The notes beneath the pieces are model-generated. The model did not search any database. It worked only from the letters and a program-made list of their open reading frames with translations, and was not told the origin of the DNA. Below, piece by piece: positions 30,149 through 39,795 of a stretch of 64,000 nt of DNA (position 1 is the first letter of the stretch; each line of letters begins with the position of its first letter). The stretch is from CAVTWH01 sp963794685. Its GTDB lineage: Bacteria; Actinomycetota; Actinomycetes; Mycobacteriales; Micromonosporaceae. The stretch covers positions 449,407 through 513,406 of the forward strand of contig CAWCFK010000007.1 of NCBI GenBank assembly GCA_963794685.1, written 5' to 3'. The position numbers were made by a program, and so were the translations under genes.

Positions 30149-31595
30149 ATGCCAGACCAGAGGGCCGGGCTGCGCCCGCCGACCGAAACATTCGCCCGCC
30201 GGGGCTGGCGACTGACCATTGTGGACGCTCCAGCGATCTTCGCGACCGCGGCCGGGCAGCCGGTGCAGATTCTCAGCGGTACGCCGCTGGGCCCGCCCGC
30301 GCGCCTCACCGTGTCGCCCGCCGCCCGGGGCTGGCGCTGACCCTGGATCTGCGGACCGGGGACGGCGGTCCCCGGCTGGCGGTGCTCGGCAACGACCCGA
30401 TCGGGTACCTGCTCTCCCGCCGGGCACAGGCCGGCGACCCGCGCGCCGTACGGGTACTCGACGGGCTGGAGGCAGCGGTCGGCGAGGTGTCGCGTCGACT
30501 CGGCCGGCCGGCGCCCCCGATCGTGCCGGCGGTCTCCTTCGAGCCCGCTGACCGGCTCGCCACCCGCCTGATCGTGGATGCCGTGACCGGCCTGGAGATC
30601 ACCGCGACCCGGTACGCGCCCCGGTCCGGCAGCGGCGAGGTGCTGACCCTGCGGGCGTCGCTACCCTCGGCCACCGCAGCCGCGCCACACCTGGCCGCAC
30701 TGGTCGACGCGGCCGTCGCCGTGCTCGGCCGCACCCCGCGCGGCGACGTCGTGCTCACCCGACAGGCGGACCCGGAGACCAGGTCAGCCTCGACCAGGTG
30801 GGCGGCCTGGGCCCGGTGGTCGCCCAGTTCCGCGAGGTCGCGACGTCGTTCCGGCACCCCGGCGCGATGGCCCGCTGGGGCGCCCGCCGACCCCAGGGCA
30901 TCCTGCTGTACGGGCCGCCCGGCACCGGCAAGACCATGCTGGCCCGGGCGCTGGCCACCGAGATCGGTGGCACCCTGCGGGAGATCCGCACCCCGGAGAT
31001 CCTGGACAAGTGGCTCGGCGCAGCCGAGCGCAACCTCAAGCGGATCTTCCAGGAGGCCCGCCGGTACACCGAACCCACCGTGCTGCTCTTCGACGAGTTC
31101 GACAGCATCATCGGCTACGTCGGCGCGCCCACCGACTCCGGCGGCCACGCCGTCAACGCCGTCGCCGGCCTGTTCAAGCAGGAGATGAACACCCTCGTCC
31201 AGGACAACCCGAACGTCATCGTGGTGGCCACCACCAACTTCCCGGACCTGATCGACGAGTCGCTGATCCGGTCCGGCCGGTTCGACCTGTGGCTGCGCAT
31301 CCCGATGCCGGACGCGGCCGGCCGCACCGAGATCCTCACCCGGATGATCCAGGGCCTGATCCACGCCCACGAGCGGGACGGCTTCCGGATGTTCGCCGAC
31401 GACCTCGACCTCACCGAGCTGGGTGAGCTCGGTACCGGCCTGTCCGGCGCGGACCTCGCCGAGGCGCTGCGCCGGGCCCAGCTCGGCAAGGCGCTCCAGG
31501 AGGCCGGCACCGGCGAGCGCCCCACCCCGATCAGCCAGCGGGACCTGCGGGAGCGCATCGAGGAGGTACGCCAACGGCCGACGGCCACGGCCTGA
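30149..31595 (+). CDS. AAA-family ATPase (CDC48/FtsH-type module) with unknown N-terminal domain, two frameshifts
   Basis: ATG 30149 follows GGAGGG by five bases. An N-terminal domain of about 200 residues (RRGWRLTIVDAPAIFATAAG, LDLRTGDGGPRLAVLGNDP, FEPADRLATRLIVDAVTGLE) is not familiar to me. The AAA module has LLYGPPGTGKTMLARALA, TVLLFDEFDSIIG and VVATTNFPDLIDESLIRSGR, so nucleotide binding, hydrolysis and the arginine finger are intact. The frame changes near 30,335 (a G missing from a G-run) and near 30,785. Such single-module AAA proteins remodel proteins; the partner is unknown. Confidence 0.88.
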
Positions 31596-31781
31596 CCCGC
31601 GCCGACCAAGGCGCCACCCGCTCAAGGTCACATCCGGTCGTAGCCACGGCTGGGACACCGTGCGAGTCGGTGCCGGTCCGCGGTTGCCGACGGGCGGGAA
31701 CCTGTCCGTGATCAGATTGCCCGGCGCGAATCCCGCCCTCCACAATGGTCGGGCCGGGCTCACCGTCGGGGCGGGGGACAG

Positions 31782-32563
31782 ATGCCGCAGTGGAGCGACC
31801 TGCCGCGCGCGCGTCCGCTGGCCGCTCGGCCTGGCCCTCGCGGTCGGCCCGGGACTGATCGGGTACTTCGTCGGCGCCCATTTCCACCACCGGCTCAACG
31901 GCGCCTACTTCGGCTACTGCGTGCTGGCGGTGTGTTTCGCGCTCACCTCCGAAGACGTCCGCACCGCGGTCGGGGTGCTGCTGCTCGCCGCGCTGGCCGG
32001 CGTCCTGCCGATCTACGCGCTGGCGCTGGCCAGCCAGGGTGTGCTGGCTCTGCTGGGTACCCCCACCACCGGCCAGTTCTTCACCCGCGCCCTGCTCGGC
32101 GCGGCGGCCGGCTGCGGGCTGGCGGCGCTGCTCGGCCTCAAGGGCACCCTGCAGAGGTTGTCCGACTCGCCACGCGCCGACCTCGCCGAGACCCTCCGGT
32201 ACGCCATCGCCATGCGCGTTCCGACGGCGTTCATCGTGGCCGGCGGCTTCAACGTGCCGGACACCACCACCAGCCGGATCGCCCTCGGGCTGATGTGGGG
32301 CGTGGTGGCGGCCGGCGCATGTGTCGCGAACACCGTGCTGCTGGACCACGAACCGGTCCGGGAGGCGCTGGTTATGGTGGTCATCTTCGAGATGGTGTTC
32401 GGCGTCGGGCTGGTCCTCGGAGCTGCTCTCCGGTCTCGACGACCGGGCCGTGCTGGTGGGTACCGTCGAGGTGGTCCCGGCCGCCGCGGTCGGCTGCATC
32501 CTGACCTTCCTGCTGGCCTGGCTGGTCGCCACCGTCGTGTCGCGGAGCGCGCCGACAACCTGA
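31782..32563 (+). CDS. Multi-pass membrane protein of unknown function, two frameshifts
   Basis: The protein has about 260 residues and at least six hydrophobic segments, for example LGLALAVGPGLIGYFVGAHF, GVLLLAALAGVLPIYALALA, LMWGVVAAGACVANTVLLDH and a closing GCILTFLLAWLVATVVSRS. The frame changes once in the GCGCGCGCG run near 31,810 and again near 32,425. ATG 31782 gives MPQWSDLP. I do not recognise a family. Confidence 0.68.
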
Positions 32564-32735
32564 TCGGCAACCGCCCGCGACAGCGGACGGTGGATGACCC
32601 GCAGGCTGCCGTTGTCGCAGGCCGCTGCGCGCGGAACCGTGTTTCGGCGACGACTGATCGCCGGCGTCCGTACCGTGGAGATGCCGGCCGCGGTCCTCGA
32701 CGCCGGCGTGGTTCACGGCCTTCGGGAGGTGGGCG

Positions 32736-33175
32736 ATGGTCGAGGGGTACCGGGTGGTGGTCGGCGTCGACGGGTCAGCGGTCGCGGCCCGGGCGCTGCG
32801 GTGGGCGCTGGAGCAGGCGGCGGCCCGGGGTGGCACGGTGCTCGCGGTGAGCCGCCTGGAGTTGGGCGGACGTGGACGGTGACGGCAACGTCGACCTGGA
32901 CGCGTTGGAAGCGGCGACCGCGGCCGGCGCTGGCGGACGAGGTGGTCCGCGCCCAGGCGGAGGTGCCCGGCGCGGCGGTCCAGCCGGAGGCCATCTTCGG
33001 CCGCCCCATCGACGTGCTGCCGGAGGCGGCCCGCGGCGCCGACCTGCTGGTGGTGGGCAGTCACGGCCGGGGCCGGGTGGCCCGCGCGGTGCTCGGCTCG
33101 GTGGCCGACGCCTGCATCCGGGCCCGGGTCTGCCCGGTGGTGGTCCTGCCGGCCGACCCGCCAGCGTCGCCGTAG
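32736..33175 (+). CDS. Universal stress protein (UspA family), frameshifted
   Basis: ATG 32736 follows GGGAGG. The protein starts YRVVVGVDGSAVAARALRWA and ends with LLVVGSHGRGRVARAVLGSV, then CPVVVLPADPP. That matches the ATP-binding UspA pattern (GxxG-x9-G-S). The middle, from about 32,855 to 32,930, changes frame twice (WSWADVDGDGNVDLDALEAA in the intended frame). Single-domain Usp proteins respond to stress or dormancy. Confidence 0.86.
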
Positions 33176-33313
33176 CAGCGCGAAGTCGCCGAACTCGGCT
33201 CGCCCCCCTGTGGTACTTGCCTGCCGTCCGGCCGCCTGTTGGGCCCCCGGCTAAATGTCGGGGGGTGGGGTTAGCGTCGCCTCAGGTGCTCAGAGTTGAG
33301 AGGGGACGGGGCC

Positions 33314-33874
33314 ATGACCACACTGGAGAATCGGCCGAATACCGCGCTTGTCGTCATCGACGTGCAGAACGGCATAGTCGGGCAGGCGTACGACCGCGAC
33401 GCGATCGTCGCGAACATGGGCCGCGTGGTGGAGAAGGCGCGACAGGCTCAGGTTCCCGTCGTCTGGATCCAGCACAATGACGGACAGACCATCCGGGGCA
33501 GCGACGGCTGGCAGATCATCCCCGAGTTGACCCCGGCCGGCACCGATCCGCTGGTGCACAAGAACTACGGCGACGCGTTCGAGGACACCACGTTGGAGTC
33601 GGTGCTGGCGGATCTCGGCGTCGGCCGGTTGGTGGTCGCCGGCGCGCAGACTGACCAGTGCATCCGCTGCACGTTGCACGGCGCCTTCACCCGGGGCTAC
33701 GACGCGACCCTGGTCAGCGACGCCCACACCACCGAGGACCTGACGGAGTGGGGCGCGCCCGCGCCCGAGCAGGTCATCGCGCACACCAACCTCTACTGGA
33801 CCCACCAGGCCGCGCCCGGCCGCACCGGCGGGATCGTGTCGACCGAGGACGTCGACTTCAGCAAGGTGCCCTGA
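33314..33874 (+). CDS. Isochorismatase-like cysteine hydrolase
   Basis: The protein has 186 residues and an intact frame. The catalytic triad is readable: Asp in ALVVIDVQNG, Lys in LVHKNYGDAF and Cys in GAQTDQCIRCT. The sequence fits the isochorismatase/nicotinamidase superfamily (streptothricin hydrolase-like), which cleaves amide or related bonds. The substrate is unknown. ATG 33314 has a G-rich ribosome-binding site just upstream. It converges with the GlsB gene, six bases away. Confidence 0.92.
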   Translation: MTTLENRPNTALVVIDVQNGIVGQAYDRDAIVANMGRVVEKARQAQVPVVWIQHNDGQTIRGSDGWQIIPELTPAGTDPLVHKNYGDAFEDTTLESVLADLGVGRLVVAGAQTDQCIRCTLHGAFTRGYDATLVSDAHTTEDLTEWGAPAPEQVIAHTNLYWTHQAAPGRTGGIVSTEDVDFSKVP

Positions 33875-33880
33875 GCGTCG

Positions 33881-34171
33881 TCACGGCCTGCCGCGGCCGC
33901 GGGCCATCGCGCGCAGCGCCACGGTCGCGATCGGGACCACGATGAGCGTGCCGATCAGGGCGCTGAGGACGCCACCCCAGTCGAAGATGTCGTCGTCCCC
34001 GATTCCCAGCAGCAGCGTGAAGATCACGTAGCCGACTACCGCGCCGAGCAGGCCCAGGCCGATCGAGACCAGCCACGACTTCGGTCCGCTCATGTTCCGG
34101 AAGGCGTCACCCGGGATGAGCATGCGCGCGATCACGCCACAGAACAGGCCGAGGAGAAGCGCTCCACACAT
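33881..34171 (-). CDS. GlsB/YeaQ/YmgE-family stress-response membrane protein
   Basis: A 96-residue protein with three hydrophobic segments: ALLLGLFCGVIARMLIPGD, the conserved SWLVSIGLGLLGAVVGYVIF and LSALIGTLIVVPIATVAL. This layout defines the GlsB (transglycosylase-associated) family. ATG 34171 follows GGGAG. Its role in envelope stress is known only by association. Confidence 0.9.
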   Translation of the reverse strand: MCGALLLGLFCGVIARMLIPGDAFRNMSGPKSWLVSIGLGLLGAVVGYVIFTLLLGIGDDDIFDWGGVLSALIGTLIVVPIATVALRAMARGRGRP

Positions 34172-34356
34172 CTGACCACTCCCTGTCGGGACGGGTGCCG
34201 GGACTCGATCATGACGCCCCGGGAACTCCCGGCCGGGCGCCTTGCCCGATATTCACCACATCGAGGGCCGCCGTGACGTGGAAGATACCGGCGGCCGGGT
34301 CACCGTCGCCGTCGCCCAGGTCGGCGGCGATCCAGTGGCTAGCCGGCCGGGTGGCG

Positions 34357-35238
34357 TCAGGCGATCTCCCGTACCCACGCTCCGATGGTTTCCCGGTCGG
34401 TCCGGCCGTCGGCGACCACCGTGACCACCCGGCGGGTCAGCGAATCCGTCAGCGTCAGCGGCTCGCTCCAGGCCAGTGCCGGACCCACGCCCGGGTACTC
34501 GGCCACCCGGACGAACCACGGGTCGACCACACCCACCTGCACGAAGACCAGCGTCCACGGCTCGGGCCCGGAACCGGACAGCGCCAGCCACGGCGCGGCA
34601 CTGCCGTGTACCGCCGTCTCGCCGTCGGTGTCTGCGGTGAAGATCTGCCAGTCGGTCGAGGTGTGCGGGGCCCGCCAGAAGAAGCCGCCGTACCCCGCGC
34701 CGGGCCGGCCCTTGGTGGCCGAGCTGTGGATCTGCAGCGGCGCGTCGGTCTGGTTGGTCAGCGTGAAGGTCAGGTCGAGCGTCCAGGCGGTCAGCTCCAG
34801 CCGGCGGACCTCGACGGTGCGCTGCTCGGTGGCGACCGTCGGCGCACCGGTCGGCTGCCAGTGCAGTTCCTCGGTGAAGCCGGTGTCGTCCAGCCGGCTG
34901 AAGCCGGCGTGCAGCTGACTGCCGTGGTTGTCCAGCCAGGTGGAGCCGGTACCGGTGACGAAGGTCCGGCCGCCCCAGAAGTTGGTGCCGCCGAGGTCGC
35001 TGACGGCAACCCCGACACCGAGGTGGTGCGGGTGGTCGACCGGCTGCGCCTGCGTCACCGTGGCACCGGCCAACGTCCGTACCGGGTGCAGGTAGGGCCG
35101 GGGCGACAGGGTGATCGGCAGTTCGGGCTGCCAGACATAGGTGGCCACCTCGACACCGTCCACCCGCAGCGGCAGCGGCGACGGCGGTGCCGCCGCGACC
35201 GTGGAGTTGCGGGCGGGCTGGCCGGCTGCCGTCGACAT
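34357..35238 (-). CDS. DUF6807 (PmoA-like) protein
   Basis: About 293 residues. The conserved blocks are YLHPVRTLAGATVTQAQPVD with HPHHLGV, GTNFWGG, GSQLHAGF, SSATKGRPGAGYGGFFWRAP and DPWFVRVAEYPGVGPALAWS. This is the family called PmoA-like or DUF6807, usually found with carbohydrate or uronate catabolism genes; its biochemical role is unclear. ATG 35238 is preceded by AGGAG. No sugar-catabolism genes are adjacent here. Confidence 0.85.
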   Translation of the reverse strand: MSTAAGQPARNSTVAAAPPSPLPLRVDGVEVATYVWQPELPITLSPRPYLHPVRTLAGATVTQAQPVDHPHHLGVGVAVSDLGGTNFWGGRTFVTGTGSTWLDNHGSQLHAGFSRLDDTGFTEELHWQPTGAPTVATEQRTVEVRRLELTAWTLDLTFTLTNQTDAPLQIHSSATKGRPGAGYGGFFWRAPHTSTDWQIFTADTDGETAVHGSAAPWLALSGSGPEPWTLVFVQVGVVDPWFVRVAEYPGVGPALAWSEPLTLTDSLTRRVVTVVADGRTDRETIGAWVREIA

Positions 35239-35515
35239 GCTGCTCCTGAGGGCTCGGAATGGCGCTGTATCCCCGAAATCTACGAGCTTCGTCGGTATTA
35301 GGTCAATCGATGCAACAAACCTGCACAGACCTGCGAACACATGCAGCCACGGGCGTCAGTGCCTGCGGTGCCGGCCGGGCGGTAGCCACGAGGAGGCGCG
35401 GACCTGCCGTTCGACCGCCCGCGTTGGCCGGCGCGATGAGAGACGTTCACATTCGTCGATTTGTATCGGAGCCTGGCGGCCGGGACCGTACCGGCCGGTC
35501 ATCGGGGAGGTACCC

Positions 35516-36541
35516 GTGTCCAGGCTCCGCACCATCCTGGCCGCCTCGGCGGTCGGCACCCTCGTCCTCGCGCTCACCGCAACCCCGGCGCAGGCGGCCG
35601 GTGCGACCAGCAAGGTCTCCCAGACCACCACGGTCGGCACGCACAACACCTACGACCCGGCCACCTTCAGCTACCTGGCGCAGGCGCTCGACCAGCACCC
35701 CGGCCTGATCGAGCTGGACGTCTGGGACGACGTGATCACCCGGGAGTGGAAGGTCAGCCACAGCAACCCGCTGGGCAACGCCAACAACTGCGTGGCGGCG
35801 AGCACGGCGGCGCAGCTCTATTCGGGCGGTACCAACAAGAATCTGGAGTACTGCCTGGACGACATCCGGCTGTGGCTGGGCGCGCATCCGGGTACCGGGC
35901 CGCTGATTCTCAAGCTGGAGTTGAAAGCCGGCTTCTCCAGCCGGACCAACCTCGGCCCGGCCCAACTCGACGCGGCCATCGCCGCGCACCTCGGTAGCGC
36001 CGTGTTCAAGCCGGCCGACCTGCTCGGCGGGTACGCCTCGCTGGACGCGGCGGCACGGGCGAACGCCTGGCCGACCCGGGCGGCGCTGTCCGGCAAGGTG
36101 ATCGTGGAGATCATCCCGGGTACCCTCGAGGAGTCCAATCCGACCGACTCGCTCTGGACCGACCTGGAGTACGCCGGCTACCTCAAGGGCCTGGCCGCCG
36201 CCGGTACCCTCAGCCGCGCGCAGATCTTCCCGGCCGTGCACAACGCCGCCACCGGCGACCCGCGTACCCGCTACGCCGACACCACCCTGCGCCCGTGGTT
36301 CGTGGTCTTCGACGGCGACGCCAGCCGGTACCGCTCCGGCATCGACACCTCCTGGTACGCCACCAACCACTACCTGCTGGTGATGACCGACGCGCAGAAC
36401 GTCGCGCCGGCCGTACCCGCCGGAAACGTCACCGCGGCGCAGACCCGGGTGACCGAACTCGCGGCCGCGCATGCGAGCGTCGTCTCAGCCGACTGGTCCG
36501 CCATGCCCACCGTCGTCGCCACCGTCACTGACCGGGGCTGA
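35516..36541 (+). CDS. Secreted PI-PLC-like phosphodiesterase
   Basis: GTG 35516 follows GGGGAGG by five bases. A signal peptide (MSRLRTILAASAVGTLVLAL, ending ATPAQA) precedes a PI-PLC-type barrel. The first catalytic His is in VGTHNTYD and the metal-binding acid in GLIELDVWDD, followed by KVSHSNP. Later blocks are GPLILKLELKAGF and ALSGKVIVEII. The 341-residue length fits the calcium-dependent bacterial PI-PLC group. It probably hydrolyses a phosphodiester lipid outside the cell. The frame is intact. Confidence 0.87.
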   Translation: MSRLRTILAASAVGTLVLALTATPAQAAGATSKVSQTTTVGTHNTYDPATFSYLAQALDQHPGLIELDVWDDVITREWKVSHSNPLGNANNCVAASTAAQLYSGGTNKNLEYCLDDIRLWLGAHPGTGPLILKLELKAGFSSRTNLGPAQLDAAIAAHLGSAVFKPADLLGGYASLDAAARANAWPTRAALSGKVIVEIIPGTLEESNPTDSLWTDLEYAGYLKGLAAAGTLSRAQIFPAVHNAATGDPRTRYADTTLRPWFVVFDGDASRYRSGIDTSWYATNHYLLVMTDAQNVAPAVPAGNVTAAQTRVTELAAAHASVVSADWSAMPTVVATVTDRG

Positions 36542-36662
36542 TCGGGCGCGGCCGATCGGCCCTCGCCGGACGCTCGAACTCGCGGTAGGGCCGGCTCGCG
36601 GCAGCGCCTGTGAGCGGGTGAAACTGTGAGCACCGGGCCGCCGGGGCGCTCGGTACCGGGTG

Positions 36663-36880
36663 CTACAGCTTCTCGCGGCGGCCACGTTCCGGGGTGGGCC
36701 AGACGACCGGGTACCGGGTGGCGTCACGGTGGTCGAGCGCCTGGTGCGCTGGGCCGGTCCAGGGGCAGATGAGGCAGACGGCCTCCTTGTGGAAGCTGGG
36801 GTCGCCTGCCCTGCGGGCTCCGGCACCGGCAGGCGCACGCCGTGCAGGTGAAGCCAGAGCAGCCACTGTTCTTCGTCCAC
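36663..36880 (-). CDS. Small hypothetical protein, apparently frameshifted
   Basis: GTG 36880, with GGGAG upstream, opens VDEEQWLLWLHLHGVRLPVP. The most convincing downstream sequence is in another frame: FHKEAVCLICPWTGPAHQAL and DATRYPVVWPTPERG, with a CxxC pair, ending at 36663. Joining the two needs one frameshift near 36,800. I do not recognise the family. It faces the GntR gene divergently across 200 bases, which suggests shared control. Confidence 0.4.
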
Positions 36881-37081
36881 TGCTGTCTCCCGTCGGTGAG
36901 ATGGAAGGGGGCCGGTAGCCCCCACGGCGCCGGCCCCCCGCAGCACGGCGAAGGAGTCAAGCTCTAATCCGCCGTACCTGCACGTCAGACAGAGTTTCAG
37001 GGGAAACCACGGAGTCCACCTATTCAGGGGAATTAACTATCTCCCGCGAAATGGGGCATTCAGTGTTGACACTCTGGGCGG

Positions 37082-37336
37082 GTGACCCAGTTCGTGCCCG
37101 ACTATCAGCGTGTGGCTGCCGACATTCGTCAGCAGATTCGTGACGGCCGACTGGCACCCGGCGATCAACTACCCCTGCGTCGGGAGCTGATCGAGCAGTA
37201 CACGAAGGCGTGGAAGCGCCGCACGCCCGTGTCGGGCACCACCGTCGACAGCGCCATGCTGATCCTGAAGTCCGAGGGGTGGATCATCGGCCACCAGGGG
37301 CGCGGCACCTTCGTGACCGAGCGGCCGCCGAAGTAA
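37082..37336 (+). CDS. GntR-type winged-helix regulator, DNA-binding domain only
   Basis: The 84-residue protein is a single GntR domain: YQRVAADIRQQIRDGRLAPG, DQLPLRRELIEQY, TVDSAMLILKSEGWIIGHQG and RGTFVTE. It has no effector-binding domain. GTG 37082 is the start. A TTGACA lies at 37066-37071, too close to be the -35 box of this start. The 250 bases after it contain no gene I can support. Confidence 0.88.
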   Translation: MTQFVPDYQRVAADIRQQIRDGRLAPGDQLPLRRELIEQYTKAWKRRTPVSGTTVDSAMLILKSEGWIIGHQGRGTFVTERPPK

Positions 37337-37552
37337 CAACGGCGGCGACTACTTCCCGCACCCGCCACCGGGCCGATCAACGGCCGCTGCGGTTCTACCC
37401 GCACGTCGCGTACCTGCGCTGTAAGGCCAGGTGAACTCCGGTACCACCATGCCGCCTGGGACCTGGTGCGGCGGCCCAACTTCTGGCGCCGGCTCGTTGT
37501 GGTGTGGACCTGTCGTCGAGGCGGTTGACAACGGCGGGACCTGATGTTCTAG

Positions 37553-37576
37553 TTAACGAGTCCGTTAATTAACGAG
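37553..37576. promoter_or_regulatory. Probable ArsR operator: inverted repeat plus extra half-site
   Basis: TTAACG (37553-37558) and CGTTAA (37563-37568) form a perfect inverted repeat with a 4-base spacer. A third TTAACG (37569-37574) follows directly. The block lies 13 bases before the ArsR start and 22 bases downstream of TTGACA (37525-37530), where bound repressor would block initiation. Confidence 0.7.
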
Positions 37577-37588
37577 TTGGGCAATCGC

Positions 37589-37951
37589 ATGATCAGTGAC
37601 TCGCTGTCGGTGACCTTCGCGGCGCTCGCCGACCCCACCAGACGGTCGATCCTGGCCCAGCTCTCCCGGGGCGAGGCGACCGTCACTGAACTTGCCGCGC
37701 CGCACGCGATGAGCCTGCCGGCGATCTCCCGGCACCTGAAGGTGCTGCAGAACGCCGGCCTGGTCGCCAAGGGCCGGGAGGCTCAGTGGCGGCCGTGCCG
37801 ACTGGACGTCACGCCGCTGCGCGACGTGGACGACTGGCTCACCACGTACCGGGAATTCTTCGAACAGCGCTTCGACCAGTTGGCCGAGCACCTCGCGACG
37901 ATGGTCCGCGAGCAGCGCCCGGCGCGACCCGATCCGGAGGAACAGCAATGA
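37589..37951 (+). CDS. ArsR-family regulator
   Basis: 120 residues. The winged helix reads FAALADPTRRSILAQLSRGE, TVTELAAPHAMSLPAISRHL and KVLQNAGLVAKGREAQWRPC. No metal-binding ELCVCDL motif is present, so it belongs to the non-metal ArsR group usually paired with SRPBCC proteins, and the next gene, overlapping by ATGA, is one. ATG 37589 is the likely start; TTG 37577 is also in frame. Confidence 0.92.
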   Translation: MISDSLSVTFAALADPTRRSILAQLSRGEATVTELAAPHAMSLPAISRHLKVLQNAGLVAKGREAQWRPCRLDVTPLRDVDDWLTTYREFFEQRFDQLAEHLATMVREQRPARPDPEEQQ

Positions 37952-38454
37952 GCAGTGTCACCCGAGCCGACCGTGGCTTCACCATCGTCCGGCGCTTCGA
38001 CGCGCCCAGGGAGCTGGTCTTCCGGGCCTGGACCGAACCCGAACACCTGCACTGGTATGCCGGGACCTTCCCGAACGAGTGGCCGACCACAGTCGACCTG
38101 CGCGTCGGCGGCGCCTGGCGGTTCCACATGATCGAGAACGAGGAGCGGTCGTACCCGACGGGTGGGATCTACCGGGAGATCGATCCGCCCCGGCGGCTGG
38201 CGTTCTCCTGGGGCGCGGTCGACGGCTGGCCGGCCCTGGATCCGGACCTGCTCGACGAAGCGCCGCTGGTCACCATCACCCTCAACGAGCTGCCGGACGG
38301 CGGCACCGAGATGGTCTTCGAGGTGAGCTTCTCCGACGAGCTGGACGAGGCGGGGATCCGCCGCTGGCTCGCCACCGGCATGGTTGAGGGCTGGACCATG
38401 ACCCTGGACCGGCTCACCGACGCGACAATCGCCGGCCAGCCGGCAATCCGCTAG
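37948..38454 (+). CDS. SRPBCC (AHSA1/START-like) protein
   Basis: 168 residues: FTIVRRFDAPRELVFRAWTE, RVGGAWRFHM, YREIDPPRRLAFSWG and a final GMVEGWTMTLDRLTD. These are the marks of the Aha1-homologous SRPBCC fold, a hydrophobic ligand pocket. ArsR-SRPBCC pairs are common; the ligand and function are unknown. Its ATG overlaps the ArsR stop. Confidence 0.92.
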   Translation: MSSVTRADRGFTIVRRFDAPRELVFRAWTEPEHLHWYAGTFPNEWPTTVDLRVGGAWRFHMIENEERSYPTGGIYREIDPPRRLAFSWGAVDGWPALDPDLLDEAPLVTITLNELPDGGTEMVFEVSFSDELDEAGIRRWLATGMVEGWTMTLDRLTDATIAGQPAIR

Positions 38455-38500
38455 CGAAGCCCACTGCGCCGACCCGGTCCGGTCGTGCGGCGTGACCGGC

Positions 38501-38515
38501 TCGTACTTTGGAACG
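38501..38515 (+). promoter_or_regulatory. 15-bp motif upstream of the two-component operon
   Basis: TCGTACTTTGGAACG occurs here, 35 bases before the kinase start, and again identically at 40501-40515. It is an imperfect inverted repeat (CGT-C pairs with G-ACG). It is probably the binding site of the response regulator encoded between the two copies. Confidence 0.6.
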
Positions 38516-38550
38516 ATCTGGGCTGGTGGCGGCGCTCCTACCATCGGGGG

Positions 38551-39795
38551 GTGAGCGGTTTCCTGCGCGCCCTGTGGGCTGAGCCGCCGCCACCGGACGC
38601 GCCCCCGCGCCGGCGGCGGGACTGGGCACTGGTGGTCGCCCTGGTATCGCTGGCTCTGCTGGAGGGAGCCGTCCGCGCGGACCTGCCGTGGCGGGTCGCC
38701 ACCGTGGTGGTCGGCGTCGGACTGGCCCCCACCCTGCTGTGGCGACGCAGCCGGCCGTTGCTGATGATCGTCATCGCCTTCGGTGTCACCGGACTCGGTT
38801 CCATCCTGGTGCGCGGCAACTTCCCACAGTCGTACACCGCGGCAGCGATGCTGGTGCTGGTGTACGCGCTGACCCGGTGGGGCTCGGGGCAGGCCATGCT
38901 GCTCGGCGCGGCCGTGGTCGCAGGCAAGGCCGGTCTGGTCCTCACCGCCCGGGAGGCTGACACGGCCGAGGTGGTCGGCGGATTCGCGGTCCTGACCGCG
39001 GTGCTGGCGGCCGGCGCGGCACTGCGCTACCGCGCCGGGGCGCGAGCGCGGGCGCTGGAACAGGTCCGGCTGGTGGAGCGGGAGCGGCTGGCCCGGGACC
39101 TGCACGACACGGTGGCACACCACGTCTCCGCCATCGCCATCCGGGCGCAGGCCGGGCTCGCCGTCGCCGGTACCGACCCGGCGGCGGCGATCGGCTCGCT
39201 ACGGGTGATCGAGGCGGAGGCGTCCCGCGCGCTGGCTGAGATGCGCACCATGGTCCGGATCCTGCGCCACGACTCAGCCAACTCCGCCAACCATGACGAC
39301 TACGCCGACGCTGTCGACCTGGCGCCGAGTCCGCGGATCGCCGACCTCGTTCGGCTCGCAGCCGGCGACGGGACCGGCGTGCCCGTGCACGTGGCGGTCG
39401 GCGGCGAGGTGGCGGACCTGCCTCCGCTGGTGCAGAGCGCGGTCTACCGGCTCGCTCAGGAGTCAGTCACCAACGCCCGCCGGCACGCCCGGCACGCGAC
39501 CCGCATCCACGTACGCGTCGAAGCCGACGACGCGGCGGTACACCTGCGGGTCAGCGACGACGGCGAGACCGCCCCGGCCGGCGCGCCGGGGTACGGCCTG
39601 ATCGGCATGGCCGAGCGCGCCGACCTGCTGGGCGGGAGCTGCCACGCCGCCCCCGACCCGGGCCGGGGCTGGACCGTCACCGCCACCCTTCCGCGCACCA
39701 GCCCCGGCGCCGCCGAGCCGCGCAGCGCCGAGCAGCGCAGCGCCGAGCCGAGCCGCGTTCTGCCAATGCCGCCGCGTACCGGTAGTCCGGCATGA
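38551..39795 (+). CDS. Sensor histidine kinase (NarL/DesK-type)
   Basis: The N-terminal 130 residues contain several membrane helices (WALVVALVSLALLEG, LLMIVIAFGVTGLGSILV, LLGAAVVAGKAGLVL, FAVLTAVLAAGAAL). The HisKA_3 box is RERLARDLHDTVAHHVSAIA, with the phospho-His in LHDT. The ATPase part shows QESVTNARRHA and GYGLIGMAERADLLGG. Near the C-terminus is a short Ala-Glu-rich repeat. I chose GTG 38551 over GTG 38485 because the 15-bp motif at 38501 would otherwise be coding. It overlaps the regulator gene by ATGA. Confidence 0.93.
   Translation: MSGFLRALWAEPPPPDAPPRRRRDWALVVALVSLALLEGAVRADLPWRVATVVVGVGLAPTLLWRRSRPLLMIVIAFGVTGLGSILVRGNFPQSYTAAAMLVLVYALTRWGSGQAMLLGAAVVAGKAGLVLTAREADTAEVVGGFAVLTAVLAAGAALRYRAGARARALEQVRLVERERLARDLHDTVAHHVSAIAIRAQAGLAVAGTDPAAAIGSLRVIEAEASRALAEMRTMVRILRHDSANSANHDDYADAVDLAPSPRIADLVRLAAGDGTGVPVHVAVGGEVADLPPLVQSAVYRLAQESVTNARRHARHATRIHVRVEADDAAVHLRVSDDGETAPAGAPGYGLIGMAERADLLGGSCHAAPDPGRGWTVTATLPRTSPGAAEPRSAEQRSAEPSRVLPMPPRTGSPA

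Noticed and set aside
37066..37071. TTGACA as the -35 box of the GntR gene
   Set aside because: It lies only 11 bases before the start codon, so transcription would begin inside the gene.
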